NCBI RefSeq assembly: GCF_000686725.1 | Contig: NZ_KK366008.1 | Coordinates: 76,074-140,073, forward strand | From: Clostridium akagii DSM 12554 | GTDB taxonomy: Bacteria; Bacillota; Clostridia; Clostridiales; Clostridiaceae | DNA: 64,000 bases | Reading direction: 5' to 3' | Shown here: piece by piece, positions 15,942-25,500 of the stretch | Position numbering within the stretch: position 1 is the stretch's first letter | Layout of the letters: each line of letters begins with the position of its first letter | Notes under the pieces: model-generated | What the model saw: only the letters and a program-made list of their open reading frames with translations | Database searches by the model: none | What the model was told of the DNA's origin: nothing | Program-made: the position numbers and the translations under genes

Positions 15942-18584
15942 CTATTTAACTAAATTTACCATAATATTTTGTACACTTGCTAGAGCCTCGACTATCTTTT
16001 CTGGATTTTTTCCGCCGGCTTCTGCCATATCAGGACGTCCGCCACCGCCGCCACCGCAAATTTTGGCAACTTCTCTAACTATATTACCACAATGTGCTCC
16101 TCTTTTAACAGCATCTTTTGTTGCCATTGCTATAAATTGAACTTTTCCATCATTATGGCTCCCAAGTACTACTACTGAATTATCACCTAATTTAGATTTA
16201 ATTTTATCAGCTAAATCTCTAAGTGAATTACTATCTAGCCCTTTTAAAGCACCAGTGGCAAGTTTAACTCCATTAACTTCAACCATTGATTTTATTATAT
16301 CATCTTCAAAATTAAATGCTAGTTTTGATTTCAGTTCAACAATTTCTTTTTCTTTATCTTTAAGTTCAATAAGGATTGTAGCAATTTTGCTTAAAGCGTC
16401 CTTCTCATTGCATTTTAATTCTTTTTCAATTGATTTTAATAATTCATTTTTTTCTTCTACTTCTTTTAATGCAACAAAACCTGTAATTCCTTCTATTCTT
16501 CTTATACCTGCTGCTACTCCAGCTTCTGAAATTATTTTGAATTGCCCTACTTCTCCTGTATTTTTAATATGTGTTCCTCCACAAAGTTCCTTACTGAAAT
16601 CACCAACCGAAACAACTCTAACTGCATCACCATATTTATCATCAAACAATGCCATTGCTCCTGATTTTTTTGCCTCATCTAATGTCATCACCTGTGTATC
16701 AACAGCTATAGTTTCCATTATTTTTTTATTTACAATTAATTCAACTTTTTTTAATTCATCTTCACTAATTGCGGAAAAATGAGTAAAGTCAAATCTTAGT
16801 TTAAATTCATCAACAAAAGATCCTGATTGATGAACGTGTTCCCCTAAAACTTCTCTTAAAGCTTCCTGCAACATATGAGTTGCGGTATGATTTTTTGCAA
16901 TGCTGTTTCTTCTTTCTTTATCTACACTTAAGTTTATTTTATCATTAATCTTAAGTTCTCCACTTGTCACTTCAATAAAATGCATTATTTTCCCTGATAT
17001 ATTCTTCTTGCAATTAGTGATTTTACCTTTACATGTCTCACTTATAAATATGCCAGTATCTCCAATTTGTCCACCCATTTCACTGTAAAAAGGAGTTTCT
17101 TCTGTAATCAATATTCCTGATTCACCTTCACCTATCTCATTAACAAATTGATCTTGTGAAATCAAAAAACTTATTTTAGTTTCAACTTGTAATTTGTCAT
17201 AACCAAAAAATTTTGTATTTAAGTTTTCCGGAATTTTATCAAAAATGCTTATATCACTACCCATATAAGTGTATTCGGTCCTTGCATTTCTTGCTCTTTC
17301 CCTCTGAATTTTCATTTCAACATCAAAACCTTTAATATCCACTGAAATGTTCTTATCTTCCAAAATCTCCTGAGTTAATTCAATTGGGAAACCAAAAGTA
17401 TCATATAATTTAAAAGCTTTATCTCCAGATAATATCTTTGAGGACGTAGCATTCATTTCCTGAATATATTCATTTAAAATTTCTATACCACTGTCTAAAG
17501 TCTCAATAAATCTTTCTTCTTCCAGTTTTATAACCCTCTTAATGTAGGCTCTTTTTTCTTTTAGTTCAGCATAAGCCCCAAAGGAATTATCAATTACTAC
17601 ATCACAAAGTTCAGACAAGAATGTTCCCTTTGCACCAATTAATTTTCCGTGTCTTGCTGCACGCCTTAAAAGTCTTCTAAGCACATATCCTCTACCTTCA
17701 TTTGAAGGTATTATATCGTCACTTATCATAAAAGTAGTACTTCTTACATGGTCAGTTATTATTCTAATTGAAATATCTGTATCTTTATCTTTTCCATATT
17801 CCACATTAGCAGTTTTACATACCATATCAAGTATTTTTTTTATAGTATCAACTTCAAATACACTTGTTTTATTTTGCATCACACTGGCAATTCTTTCAAG
17901 TCCCATACCTGTATCAATATTTGGTTTTGAAAGTTTATTATACTTTCCATCTTGATCCTTATCAAACTGTGTAAACACAAGATTCCATAATTCTACTGCG
18001 ATATCATCATCGGAAGCTTTCATGAAATCTTCTGTATTCTTTATTGTACCTTCACCTCTATAATAGTGAATTTCAGAACTTGGTCCACAAGGTCCAGCAC
18101 CATGTTCCCAAAAATTTTCTTCTTTGCCTAATCTAAAAACGCGACTTGGATCAAGTCCTACTTTTTCTGTCCATATTTTGAAAGCTTCATCATCATCTAA
18201 ATATATTGTTACATATAATTTTTCCTTTGGAATTTTCAAACTTTCAGTTAGAAACTCCCATGCCCATGGAATTACTTGCTCCTTAAAATAGTCTCCAAAG
18301 GAGAAGTTCCCTAGCATTTCAAAAAAAGTAAAGTGTCTAGAAGTTTTACCAACATTCTCTATATCCCCGGTTCTGACACATTTTTGGCATGTTGTAACAC
18401 GTTTGCTTGGAGGTACTTGAAGTCCTGTAAAATAAGGCTTCATTGGTGCCATTCCAGCATTTATGATAAGTAGTCCCTTATCATTTTTAGGCACTAAAGA
18501 AAAACTTGGTAATCTTAAATGGCCTTTATTTTCAAAAAAGCTAAGATATGCTTCTCTTATTTCATTTAACCCCATTGTATCCAT
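15942..18584 (-). CDS. alaS: Alanyl-tRNA synthetase
   Basis: An 880-residue class II synthetase of normal length. The catalytic core is N-terminal ([15 protein letters not shown], then [18 protein letters not shown] and the motif-2 region). The editing domain carries HTATH (about residues 565-569) and CGGTH with its zinc ligands. The C-terminal C-Ala domain ends with the [15 protein letters not shown] glycine-rich stretch. It charges tRNA-Ala and edits Ser/Gly mischarging. It is preceded by a consensus promoter and a T-box leader, so its expression should respond to uncharged tRNA-Ala. Start ATG 18584 behind AGGAGG. Confidence 0.97.
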   Translation of the reverse strand: MDTMGLNEIREAYLSFFENKGHLRLPSFSLVPKNDKGLLIINAGMAPMKPYFTGLQVPPSKRVTTCQKCVRTGDIENVGKTSRHFTFFEMLGNFSFGDYFKEQVIPWAWEFLTESLKIPKEKLYVTIYLDDDEAFKIWTEKVGLDPSRVFRLGKEENFWEHGAGPCGPSSEIHYYRGEGTIKNTEDFMKASDDDIAVELWNLVFTQFDKDQDGKYNKLSKPNIDTGMGLERIASVMQNKTSVFEVDTIKKILDMVCKTANVEYGKDKDTDISIRIITDHVRSTTFMISDDIIPSNEGRGYVLRRLLRRAARHGKLIGAKGTFLSELCDVVIDNSFGAYAELKEKRAYIKRVIKLEEERFIETLDSGIEILNEYIQEMNATSSKILSGDKAFKLYDTFGFPIELTQEILEDKNISVDIKGFDVEMKIQRERARNARTEYTYMGSDISIFDKIPENLNTKFFGYDKLQVETKISFLISQDQFVNEIGEGESGILITEETPFYSEMGGQIGDTGIFISETCKGKITNCKKNISGKIMHFIEVTSGELKINDKINLSVDKERRNSIAKNHTATHMLQEALREVLGEHVHQSGSFVDEFKLRFDFTHFSAISEDELKKVELIVNKKIMETIAVDTQVMTLDEAKKSGAMALFDDKYGDAVRVVSVGDFSKELCGGTHIKNTGEVGQFKIISEAGVAAGIRRIEGITGFVALKEVEEKNELLKSIEKELKCNEKDALSKIATILIELKDKEKEIVELKSKLAFNFEDDIIKSMVEVNGVKLATGALKGLDSNSLRDLADKIKSKLGDNSVVVLGSHNDGKVQFIAMATKDAVKRGAHCGNIVREVAKICGGGGGGRPDMAEAGGKNPEKIVEALASVQNIMVNLVK

Positions 18585-18602
18585 TTTTGTATCCTCCTAA
18601 TT

Positions 18603-18835
18603 AATTTTCAAAATTTTATAAAAAATAAAAAGCCCCCATTCCTTGCTCATTGCAAGGGACGAAAGCTAAATTCCGCGGTACCACCCTAATTACACATATA
18701 CTGTGTCACTTAAAAAAAATACAGTTCAAGGACTGCTTCAATAAATTGATTAAGAAGTTTTCACCAACCACTTCCTCTCTATAATATATCAAAATATTTA
18801 CTACTTCCCATCATTACCTTATATATTATCCTAAT
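18603..18835 (-). promoter_or_regulatory. T-box leader of alaS (tRNA-Ala-sensing)
   Basis: The minus strand has the T-box sequence AGGGTGGTACCGCGG (18687-18673) followed by a terminator hairpin. The stem I region upstream contains AGAGAGGAAGTGGTTGGTG, which fits the distal part of a T-box stem I. A GCA triplet at 18736-18734 is in a suitable place for the specifier and would read tRNA-Ala(UGC); I am unsure of this triplet. Uncharged tRNA-Ala should favour the antiterminator and so raise alaS expression. Confidence 0.9.
18617..18666 (-). terminator. T-box terminator hairpin before alaS
   Basis: On the minus strand CCTTGC and GCAAGG enclose AATGA, and the stem extends outward through AGCTTTCGTC against AATGGGGGCT with G-U pairs. 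TTTTTATTTTTT follows. Its 5' part competes with the T-box antiterminator. Confidence 0.85.
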
Positions 18836-18839
18836 GAAA

Positions 18840-18868
18840 ATTATATTTAAAAATCATACTTATGTCAA
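18840..18868 (-). promoter_or_regulatory. Consensus sigma-A promoter of alaS
   Basis: On the minus strand TTGACA (18868-18863), 17 bases and TATAAT (18845-18840), an exact consensus pair. It places the transcript start near 18833, at the beginning of the T-box leader. The 70 bases between it and the nifS stop hold no further gene. Confidence 0.85.
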
Positions 18869-18939
18869 TATTGTATTGTGAATTTTTTAGTATTTTCCGT
18901 TTTTCTTAAAATAATTCAACCTTTTTGCAGGGAAATCTA

Positions 18940-20133
18940 TTATTTTTTATCTTTTTTCTCAATAAATGCCTTCCATGATGGAGATATTTTTCTTATTCTT
19001 TCAACTATTGAAGATAACTTTTTAGCAACATAATCTATATCTTCTTCTGTAGTACCTACTCCAATAGTAAGTCTCAATGAACCATGTGCTAGTTCACTTT
19101 GAAGCCCTATTGCCAAAAGCACATGTGATGGTTCTGTAGCACCTGAGGCACAAGCACTACCTGTTGAGGCATAAATCCCGTCTAAATCTAAATCTAAAAG
19201 CAAGGCCTCTCCTTCTACACCTATAAAACTTAGATTTACATTTCCAGGGAGTCTTTTATTTCTTGTTGGTCCATTGATTTTAGTGTAAGGTATTTTATCT
19301 ACAATACTTATTGTTAACTTTTCACTTAAATTTTTAAGTCTTTCTGACTCTAGTTCTAATTCCTCTGTAGCAATCTCTATGGCCTTACCTATTCCAACGA
19401 TGCTAGCAATATTTTCTGTGCTTGCCCTTTTTCCTCGCTCTTGTGAACCCCCATGAATTAAATTTTCTAATTTAACACCTCTTCGCACATATAATGCACC
19501 AATGCCTTTTGGACCATAAAATTTATGACCTGACATGGACAATAAGTCAATCTTCATATCTTCCACATCTATATTTACATGGCCTACAGCTTGAACTGCA
19601 TCCGTATGAAAAAATATTTTTCTTTCTCGACATAACTCACCAATTTTCTTAATGGGCTCTAGAGTTCCTATTTCATTATTAGCAAACATAATGGATACTA
19701 AAATTGTTTTATCTGTGATAGCTAATTGTAAATCTTCAATGCTTATAAACCCTTCTTCATTAACAGGTAAATAGGTTATTTCAAATCCATTCTTTTCTAA
19801 ATATTTACATGTATTTATCACTGCATGATGCTCAATTTTTGTAGTTATTATATGATTACCTTTATTCTTATGCTCCATTGCAATTCCTTTAATAGCCCAA
19901 TTATCAGCTTCAGATCCACTACCTGTAAAATATATTTCTGATTTATCAGCATTTATTGCATGAGCAATTTTTTTTCTAGCTGTAATAATTGCTTCTTTCG
20001 TCTCATCAGAAAAAGAATACAATGATGATGGATTTCCAAAATTTTCTGTAAAATATGGAAGCATCTCCTGTAAAACTTCCGGTTTTACAGGAGTAGTTGC
20101 TGCATAATCCATGTAAACACGTTTAGTATTCAT
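18940..20133 (-). CDS. Cysteine desulfurase (NifS/IscS family)
   Basis: A 397-residue class V aminotransferase-fold enzyme. The PLP lysine is Lys204 in MSGHKFYGPKG, EHHAVINTC and HTDAVQAVGH form the PLP pocket, and the catalytic Cys328 is in STGSACASG. It takes sulfur from cysteine as persulfide for Fe-S cluster and thio-tRNA synthesis. I start at ATG 20133 behind AAAGGAGTG; a longer frame to 20169 has no site. It follows the iscR-like regulator by 56 bases, so the two are an operon. No nifU/iscU or mnmA gene follows here, unlike many clostridia. Confidence 0.93.
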   Translation of the reverse strand: MNTKRVYMDYAATTPVKPEVLQEMLPYFTENFGNPSSLYSFSDETKEAIITARKKIAHAINADKSEIYFTGSGSEADNWAIKGIAMEHKNKGNHIITTKIEHHAVINTCKYLEKNGFEITYLPVNEEGFISIEDLQLAITDKTILVSIMFANNEIGTLEPIKKIGELCRERKIFFHTDAVQAVGHVNIDVEDMKIDLLSMSGHKFYGPKGIGALYVRRGVKLENLIHGGSQERGKRASTENIASIVGIGKAIEIATEELELESERLKNLSEKLTISIVDKIPYTKINGPTRNKRLPGNVNLSFIGVEGEALLLDLDLDGIYASTGSACASGATEPSHVLLAIGLQSELAHGSLRLTIGVGTTEEDIDYVAKKLSSIVERIRKISPSWKAFIEKKDKK

Positions 20134-20189
20134 TAAGTTCACTCCTTTAAGACATCTAAAATAGGGCATTACAATTATATTTTTTGCTC

Positions 20190-20606
20190 CTAATGATTCA
20201 TACTATTGTAATCATCAATCATGTCCTGTAATGTCATAGTTTTTGTTACAGTATCTATACTTTCTTTAAGCTTTTCCCAAAGAATTCTTGAAGCACAGCA
20301 ACTACTATTACTGCACACTTCACCTTCTATACAATCTGATATTTCAATGGGACCTTCTAATACATCAAAAACATCCGATACTGTTATATCTTTAGGTTCT
20401 TTATTTAAAATATAGCCACCTTGTGCACCTCTTACGCTCTTTATGAGCTTAGCCTTTCTAAGCTGCGAAAATAGTTGTTCTAAATAATACTCAGAAATAT
20501 GCTGTCTCATTGAAATATTTTTTATAGATATTGGTGCTTTTCCAAAATTTATGGCTAAATCAACCATAGCCTTTACGCCATACTTTCCTTTTGTTGAAAG
20601 CTTCAT
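20190..20606 (-). CDS. iscR: Rrf2 family regulator, IscR-like
   Basis: A 138-residue Rrf2 winged-helix regulator: MKLSTKGKYGVKAMVDLA at the start, recognition region ISEYYLEQLFSQLRKAKLIKSVRGAQGGY (about 38-65), and the cysteine set Cys92, Cys98 and Cys103/104 that ligates a [2Fe-2S] cluster in IscR. IscR represses the Fe-S assembly genes, including its own operon, when clusters are sufficient. Start ATG 20606 behind AAGGAAGTGG; the upstream extension to 20633 has no site. A CymR-type (cysteine) regulator is an alternative, but the three Cys and the nifS gene next door favour IscR. Confidence 0.85.
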   Translation of the reverse strand: MKLSTKGKYGVKAMVDLAINFGKAPISIKNISMRQHISEYYLEQLFSQLRKAKLIKSVRGAQGGYILNKEPKDITVSDVFDVLEGPIEISDCIEGEVCSNSSCCASRILWEKLKESIDTVTKTMTLQDMIDDYNSMNH

Positions 20607-20635
20607 TAACCCACTTCCTTTATAAAGTGACACTT

Positions 20636-20726
20636 AGGCATCTTCAAAAGAATAACTCAGTATACTAGTCTATATTCTTTCAGATGCCTTACACGCCTGT
20701 GAGTATAGCTTAAACCCACAGACGTG
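20636..20726 (-). promoter_or_regulatory. Two-hairpin 5' leader of iscR
   Basis: AGGCATCT (20636-20643) with AGATGCCT (20682-20689) and the inner AAGAATA (20648-20654) with TATTCTT (20673-20679) form one long hairpin. CACGCCTGTG (20692-20701) and CACAGACGTG (20717-20726) form a second with one mismatch. Both lie in the leader of more than 200 bases between the promoter and the iscR start. I do not recognise a known riboswitch class. An inserted miniature repeat is an alternative. Confidence 0.5.
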
Positions 20727-20809
20727 ATTAATTTACATTAAACCACCATTTGCAAAATAACATATCTTATTATTCATAATTAATGAACAAAATATTCTAG
20801 TAAATTATT

Positions 20810-20834
20810 ATACCCGACTGTTTTACTAAACATT
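20810..20834. promoter_or_regulatory. Candidate IscR operator in the iscR promoter
   Basis: ATACCCGACT (20810-20819), a GTTTT linker and ACTAAACATT match the E. coli type 1 IscR site pattern exactly in the first half and linker, and in 6 of 10 positions in the second half. It overlaps the presumed start of transcription. A second partial half-site, ATCCGAGTAT (20851-20860), lies in the promoter spacer. Whether the clostridial regulator uses this motif is inference. Confidence 0.45.
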
Positions 20835-20840
20835 ATCAAA

Positions 20841-20869
20841 ATGATATCAAATCCGAGTATATTTGTCAA
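20841..20869 (-). promoter_or_regulatory. Sigma-A promoter of the iscR-nifS operon
   Basis: On the minus strand TTGACA (20869-20864), 17 bases and TATCAT (20846-20841). It implies a leader of about 230 bases. The rest of the 475-base gap (20870-21002) shows no open frame. Confidence 0.65.
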
Positions 20870-21002
20870 CAATAAAACTTGCTAAGAATAGAACTCTTGA
20901 TTTTTTTCTTAATGGTAATGTATGTATTATATGTAACCTATTATATCACTTTTCTAGTTTAAAAGTTAATATAATTTTTCTTCTAATTTATAAAAATGCG
21001 AC

Positions 21003-21043
21003 AAAAAAATGTAAGCAGATTTGATTAAACAAAACTGCCTACA
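21003..21043 (-). terminator. Rho-independent terminator of gltBD
   Basis: TGTAAGCAG (21010-21018) and CTGCCTACA (21035-21043) pair with one G-U/mismatch, and the inner TTTGATTAAACAAA strengthens the stem. The minus strand continues with seven T residues at 21009-21003. Confidence 0.8.
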
Positions 21044-21081
21044 TTCACTGATACTAAGCTTATCACTTGTGAGAATTTTAA

Positions 21082-22518
21082 CTATCCTCTTAAGGATGTT
21101 TCTCCCATTAAGTATTTATCAACGGATTTAGCAACACTTCTTCCTTCGTTCATTGCCCAAACAACTAGTGATTGACCTCGTCTCATATCACCTGCTGAAA
21201 ATACGCCTTCTACACTAGTCATATAATTTTTATCAGCAAAAACATTACCACGATTATCAAGTTTCAAGTTTAAATCCTCTACAATACCCTTATGATCAGG
21301 ATGTACAAAACCCATAGCAATTAATACTAAATCTATTTTTTGAGTTATTTTTGATTTTGGTACTTCAACTTTCATTGGTCTTCCAGAATCATCTTTTTCC
21401 CATTTTACTTTTACAGCTTCTATTGCTGTAATCTTGTCATCTTCACCAATAAACTTTATTGTTTCAATACACCATTCACGAATAGCACCCTCTTCATGAG
21501 ATGTGGTTGTCTTTAAAGTTCTTGGAAATAATGGCCATGGCATTGTTTCATCTCTTTTAATCGGAGGTTTTGGCATAATTTCATACTGGTATACATTTTC
21601 TGCACCTTCACGAATAGATGTTCCAATACAATCTGATCCAGTATCGCCGCCACCAATTACAAGAACATTTTTTCCCTTTAAATCAATAGCTTCCTTTGAA
21701 ACGTCTTTTCCTGCTACTTTCTTGTTAATATATCTTAAAAAATCTACGGCAAAATATATGCCTTTAAGGTTTCTTCCTTCAATTGGTAAATCTCTAGGCA
21801 CTGTGGATCCTCCACACAAAACCACCGAATCAAAATCTTTGAGAAGTTGATTTGAATCGTAATCAAATCCAATATTTGTATTAACTTTAAATTTAATACC
21901 TTCTTTTTCCATGATATTTATTCTTCTGTCTATTACAGATTTATCAAGTTTAAAATCTGGTATTCCATATCTTAATAATCCACCTATTTTATCGTGTCTT
22001 TCAAAAACAGTTACATTATGTCCAACGGAATTTAATTCAGCTGCTGTAGTAAGTCCTGAAGGACCCGATCCAACAACCGCTATGTTTTTACCAGTCCTAA
22101 CTTTAGGAATATTTGGTTTTACCCAATTTTCCTTAAAAGCTTTTTCAATAATTCCTAGCTCAACTTCTTTTATTGAAACCGGCTCAGAGTTGGCTCCTAA
22201 AGTACATGAACCTTCACAAAGTGCAGGACAAACTCTTCCTGTAAATTCAGGGAAGTTACTTGTTAGTGATAATCGCTTATAGGCTTTTTCAAATTCTCCC
22301 TTGTAAGCCATGTCATTAAAATCTGGCATTAAATTTCCAATTGAACAACCCCACGAACAAAATGGTATCCCACAGTCCATACATCTAGCACCTTGAATTT
22401 TGATTTTTTCATCTGGCATAGAAATATGGATTTCCTTATAATCTTTTATTCTCTCTTTAATTGGTCTATCAGTAGCTACTTCTCTTTTATATTCTTTAAA
22501 TCCTGTTGTTTTACCCAT
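21082..22518 (-). CDS. gltD: Glutamate synthase small (beta) subunit
   Basis: A 478-residue NADPH-dependent flavoprotein. Two N-terminal cysteine clusters (Cys46, Cys49, Cys54, Cys58; and Cys97, Cys101, Cys105) bind [4Fe-4S] clusters. The FAD site is VVGSGPSGLTTAAEL (about residue 150), the NADPH site VIGGGDTGSDCIG (about 290), and GVFSAGDMRRGQSLVVWA closes the FAD domain. It passes electrons from NADPH to GltB to make glutamate from glutamine and 2-oxoglutarate. It starts at 22518 behind AGGAGG, 12 bases after gltB. Confidence 0.95.
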   Translation of the reverse strand: MGKTTGFKEYKREVATDRPIKERIKDYKEIHISMPDEKIKIQGARCMDCGIPFCSWGCSIGNLMPDFNDMAYKGEFEKAYKRLSLTSNFPEFTGRVCPALCEGSCTLGANSEPVSIKEVELGIIEKAFKENWVKPNIPKVRTGKNIAVVGSGPSGLTTAAELNSVGHNVTVFERHDKIGGLLRYGIPDFKLDKSVIDRRINIMEKEGIKFKVNTNIGFDYDSNQLLKDFDSVVLCGGSTVPRDLPIEGRNLKGIYFAVDFLRYINKKVAGKDVSKEAIDLKGKNVLVIGGGDTGSDCIGTSIREGAENVYQYEIMPKPPIKRDETMPWPLFPRTLKTTTSHEEGAIREWCIETIKFIGEDDKITAIEAVKVKWEKDDSGRPMKVEVPKSKITQKIDLVLIAMGFVHPDHKGIVEDLNLKLDNRGNVFADKNYMTSVEGVFSAGDMRRGQSLVVWAMNEGRSVAKSVDKYLMGETSLRG

Positions 22519-22530
22519 TTATATTACCTC

Positions 22531-25500
22531 CTACGCTCTTAGCTTGGAAGCTACGTTTTTATTTTTTTCCAAAATCAATTTATAAGCATTTGGTATTATT
22601 TTCTTGAAAAGTTTTGATGATTCATTCCAATTTTTAAGTAATTCCCCTGCTTTTTTGCTTGCAGTATAGTTATAATGATCACTTATCATATTAAACACAA
22701 CTTCCGAATCTGCTTCATTTAATTCTCCAATGTAAAGTTCACTATTTTTAATTGTATTTTCTATGGAGTCATCTTCATCAATTACATAAGCAATTCCACC
22801 GCTCATACCTGCTGCAAAATTTCTTCCACGTTTTCCTATAACAACAACAGTTCCTCCTGTCATATACTCGCAGCAATGGTCCCCTACACCTTCAACTACA
22901 GCTATAGCGCCACTATTTCTTACTGCAAATCTTTCTCCAACAACACCATTAATATAAAGACTTCCTTCTGTTGCTCCATAAAGAATAGTATTTCCAGCTA
23001 TTACATTTTCATCTTGCTTAAATGTTGATTTTTTAGGCGTCTTAATTATAAGTTTTGCTCCTGACAAACCTTTTCCAACATAATCATTTGCTTCTCCCTC
23101 AAGGGTAAGTGTCAGTCCATGTGCTCCAAAGGCTCCAAAACTCTGTCCTGCTGAGCCTTTAAAATTAAAGCAAATTGTATCTTCAGCCAGGCCTTTATTT
23201 CCATAAATTTTAGCGATTTTCCCGCTAAGCATTGCGCCCACTGCTCTATCGACATTTTTAATTTCAAAATTACCTACAACATTTTCACCTTCATACAAAG
23301 CATTTTGTGACATTTTAATTAGCTTATAATCCATTGCATTTTTGATTCCATGATCCTGTTTTTTAGTACAATATGGTTTTATTCTACTTGGCATATCTGG
23401 CTTATATAATATTCTTGATAGATCAATTCCCTTTGCTTTCCAATGATCACTTTTATCTTTAATATCAATTTTATCTACTCTTCCTATCATTTCATTTATT
23501 GTTCTAAATCCAAGTTTAGCCATATATTCTCTTACTTCCATCGCTAAAAATGTTAAGAAATTTACAATATACTCAGGTTTCCCTTTAAAATTCTTTCTTA
23601 GTTCTGGATCTTGAGTAGCTATACCCATTTCACAAGTATTTTTTTGACAGTTTCTAAGCATGGTACATCCCTCTACCACTAAAAGTGTTGTAGCAAATAC
23701 ATATTCTTCAGCACCTAAAAGCGCAGCTACAACAATATCCCTTCCAGTTTTAAGCTGTCCATCAGTTTGAAGTACTACCCTACTCCTTAAATCATTTAAT
23801 AGAAGTACCTGTTGTGCTTCTGATAGTCCTAGTTCCCATGGTATTCCTGCATTTTTTATTGATGAGATAGGTGATGCTCCTGTACCTCCATCATGTCCAC
23901 TGATTAAAATCGCATCAGCATGTGCTTTTGAAACTCCTGCTGCAATTGTTCCGACCCCAACCTCTGATACTAATTTTACATTTATTCTTGCATCTGGGTT
24001 TGTAGACTTTAAATCATAAATAAGTTGAGCCAAATCTTCAATGGAATAAATATCATGATGTGGCGGTGGTGAAATTAAATCTATGCCAGGAGTAGAATGC
24101 CTAACCTTAGCAATAGCATCATCCACTTTTTTACCAGGTAGCTGTCCGCCTTCTCCAGGCTTTGCACCTTGAGCCATCTTTATTTGAATTTCATCAGCAT
24201 TTACTAAGTACTCAGCATTTACCCCAAATCTTCCAGAGGCAACCTGCTTAATAGCACTTCTTTTCCAATCTCCATTAGCAGACTTTTTGTACCGTTTTGG
24301 ATCTTCTCCGCCTTCTCCACTATTGCTTTTACCCCCAATTCTATTCATAGCTATTGCAATAGTTTCATGAGCCTCTTTACTAATTGATCCAAAGGACATT
24401 GCTCCTGCACAAAATCTTTTAAGTATTTCACTTGTTGGTTCAACTTCATCTATTGGAATTTCATTGTCCGTTTTCAAACTAAACATACTTCTTATTGTAC
24501 AAAGGTGTTCGTCTTGCTTATTAATAAGTCCTGAAAATTCCTTAAATAATTCATAATTGTTGTTTCTAGCAGATACTTGTAGTTTATATATAGTTTCCGG
24601 GTTAAATAGATGGAATTCGCCATCAGGTCTCCAAGCATAATTTCCTCCAACGTCTAACTCTGAAATTGGCTTTCTTATTTTGTTAAAAGCATTTTTATGT
24701 CTTATAAGAACTTCTTCTGCAACAGTTTCAATTCCTATACCTTCAATCCTTGATGAAGTACCTGTGAAATGCTTATCTACAAACTCACTTTTAAGTCCAA
24801 TAGCTTCAAAAATCTGAGCACCATGATAACTTCTTAAGGTAGATATTCCCATTTTAGAAAGTATCTTTAGTAGTCCATGATTTATTGCATCATTATAGTT
24901 ATAGATTGCCTGCTCATAGGATAATTTTTCAATTTCCCCTTGGTTAACTAATTGCTTAATTGATTTATACGCTATATACGGATTTACCGCTGTAGCTCCA
25001 TAGCCAAGTAGTAATGCCATATGCATTGTTTCTCTCGCTTCTCCAGTTTCAATTATAATTGAAACCTTTGTACGAGTTTTTTCTCTTATAAGGTGGTGAT
25101 GTACAGCTGCTACTGCTAATAAACTTGGGATTGCAGCCTCGTAAGAATCGCCAAATCTATCACTTAAAACTATTATGTTATAACCTTCACTTACTCGCTG
25201 TGAGGCTCTTTCACATATTTTTTCAAGTACCTCTTTAAATCCATCAATACCTGTATCGTATTTAAAAGTTATTGGTATAGTTGTGGTCTTAAAATCCTTA
25301 TTGCTCAATCTTTTTATCTTTGACATATCTAAATCAGTTAAAATTGGGGAAGATATTTCTATAAACGGACTATCTTTTATTTCTCCATTTAATATATTAC
25401 CTTGAGCACCAATATAGTTAATTAGTGATGTTACTAACTCTTCTCTTATAGGATCTATAGGTGGATTGGTCACCTGAGCAAACAGCTGCTTAAAATATGC

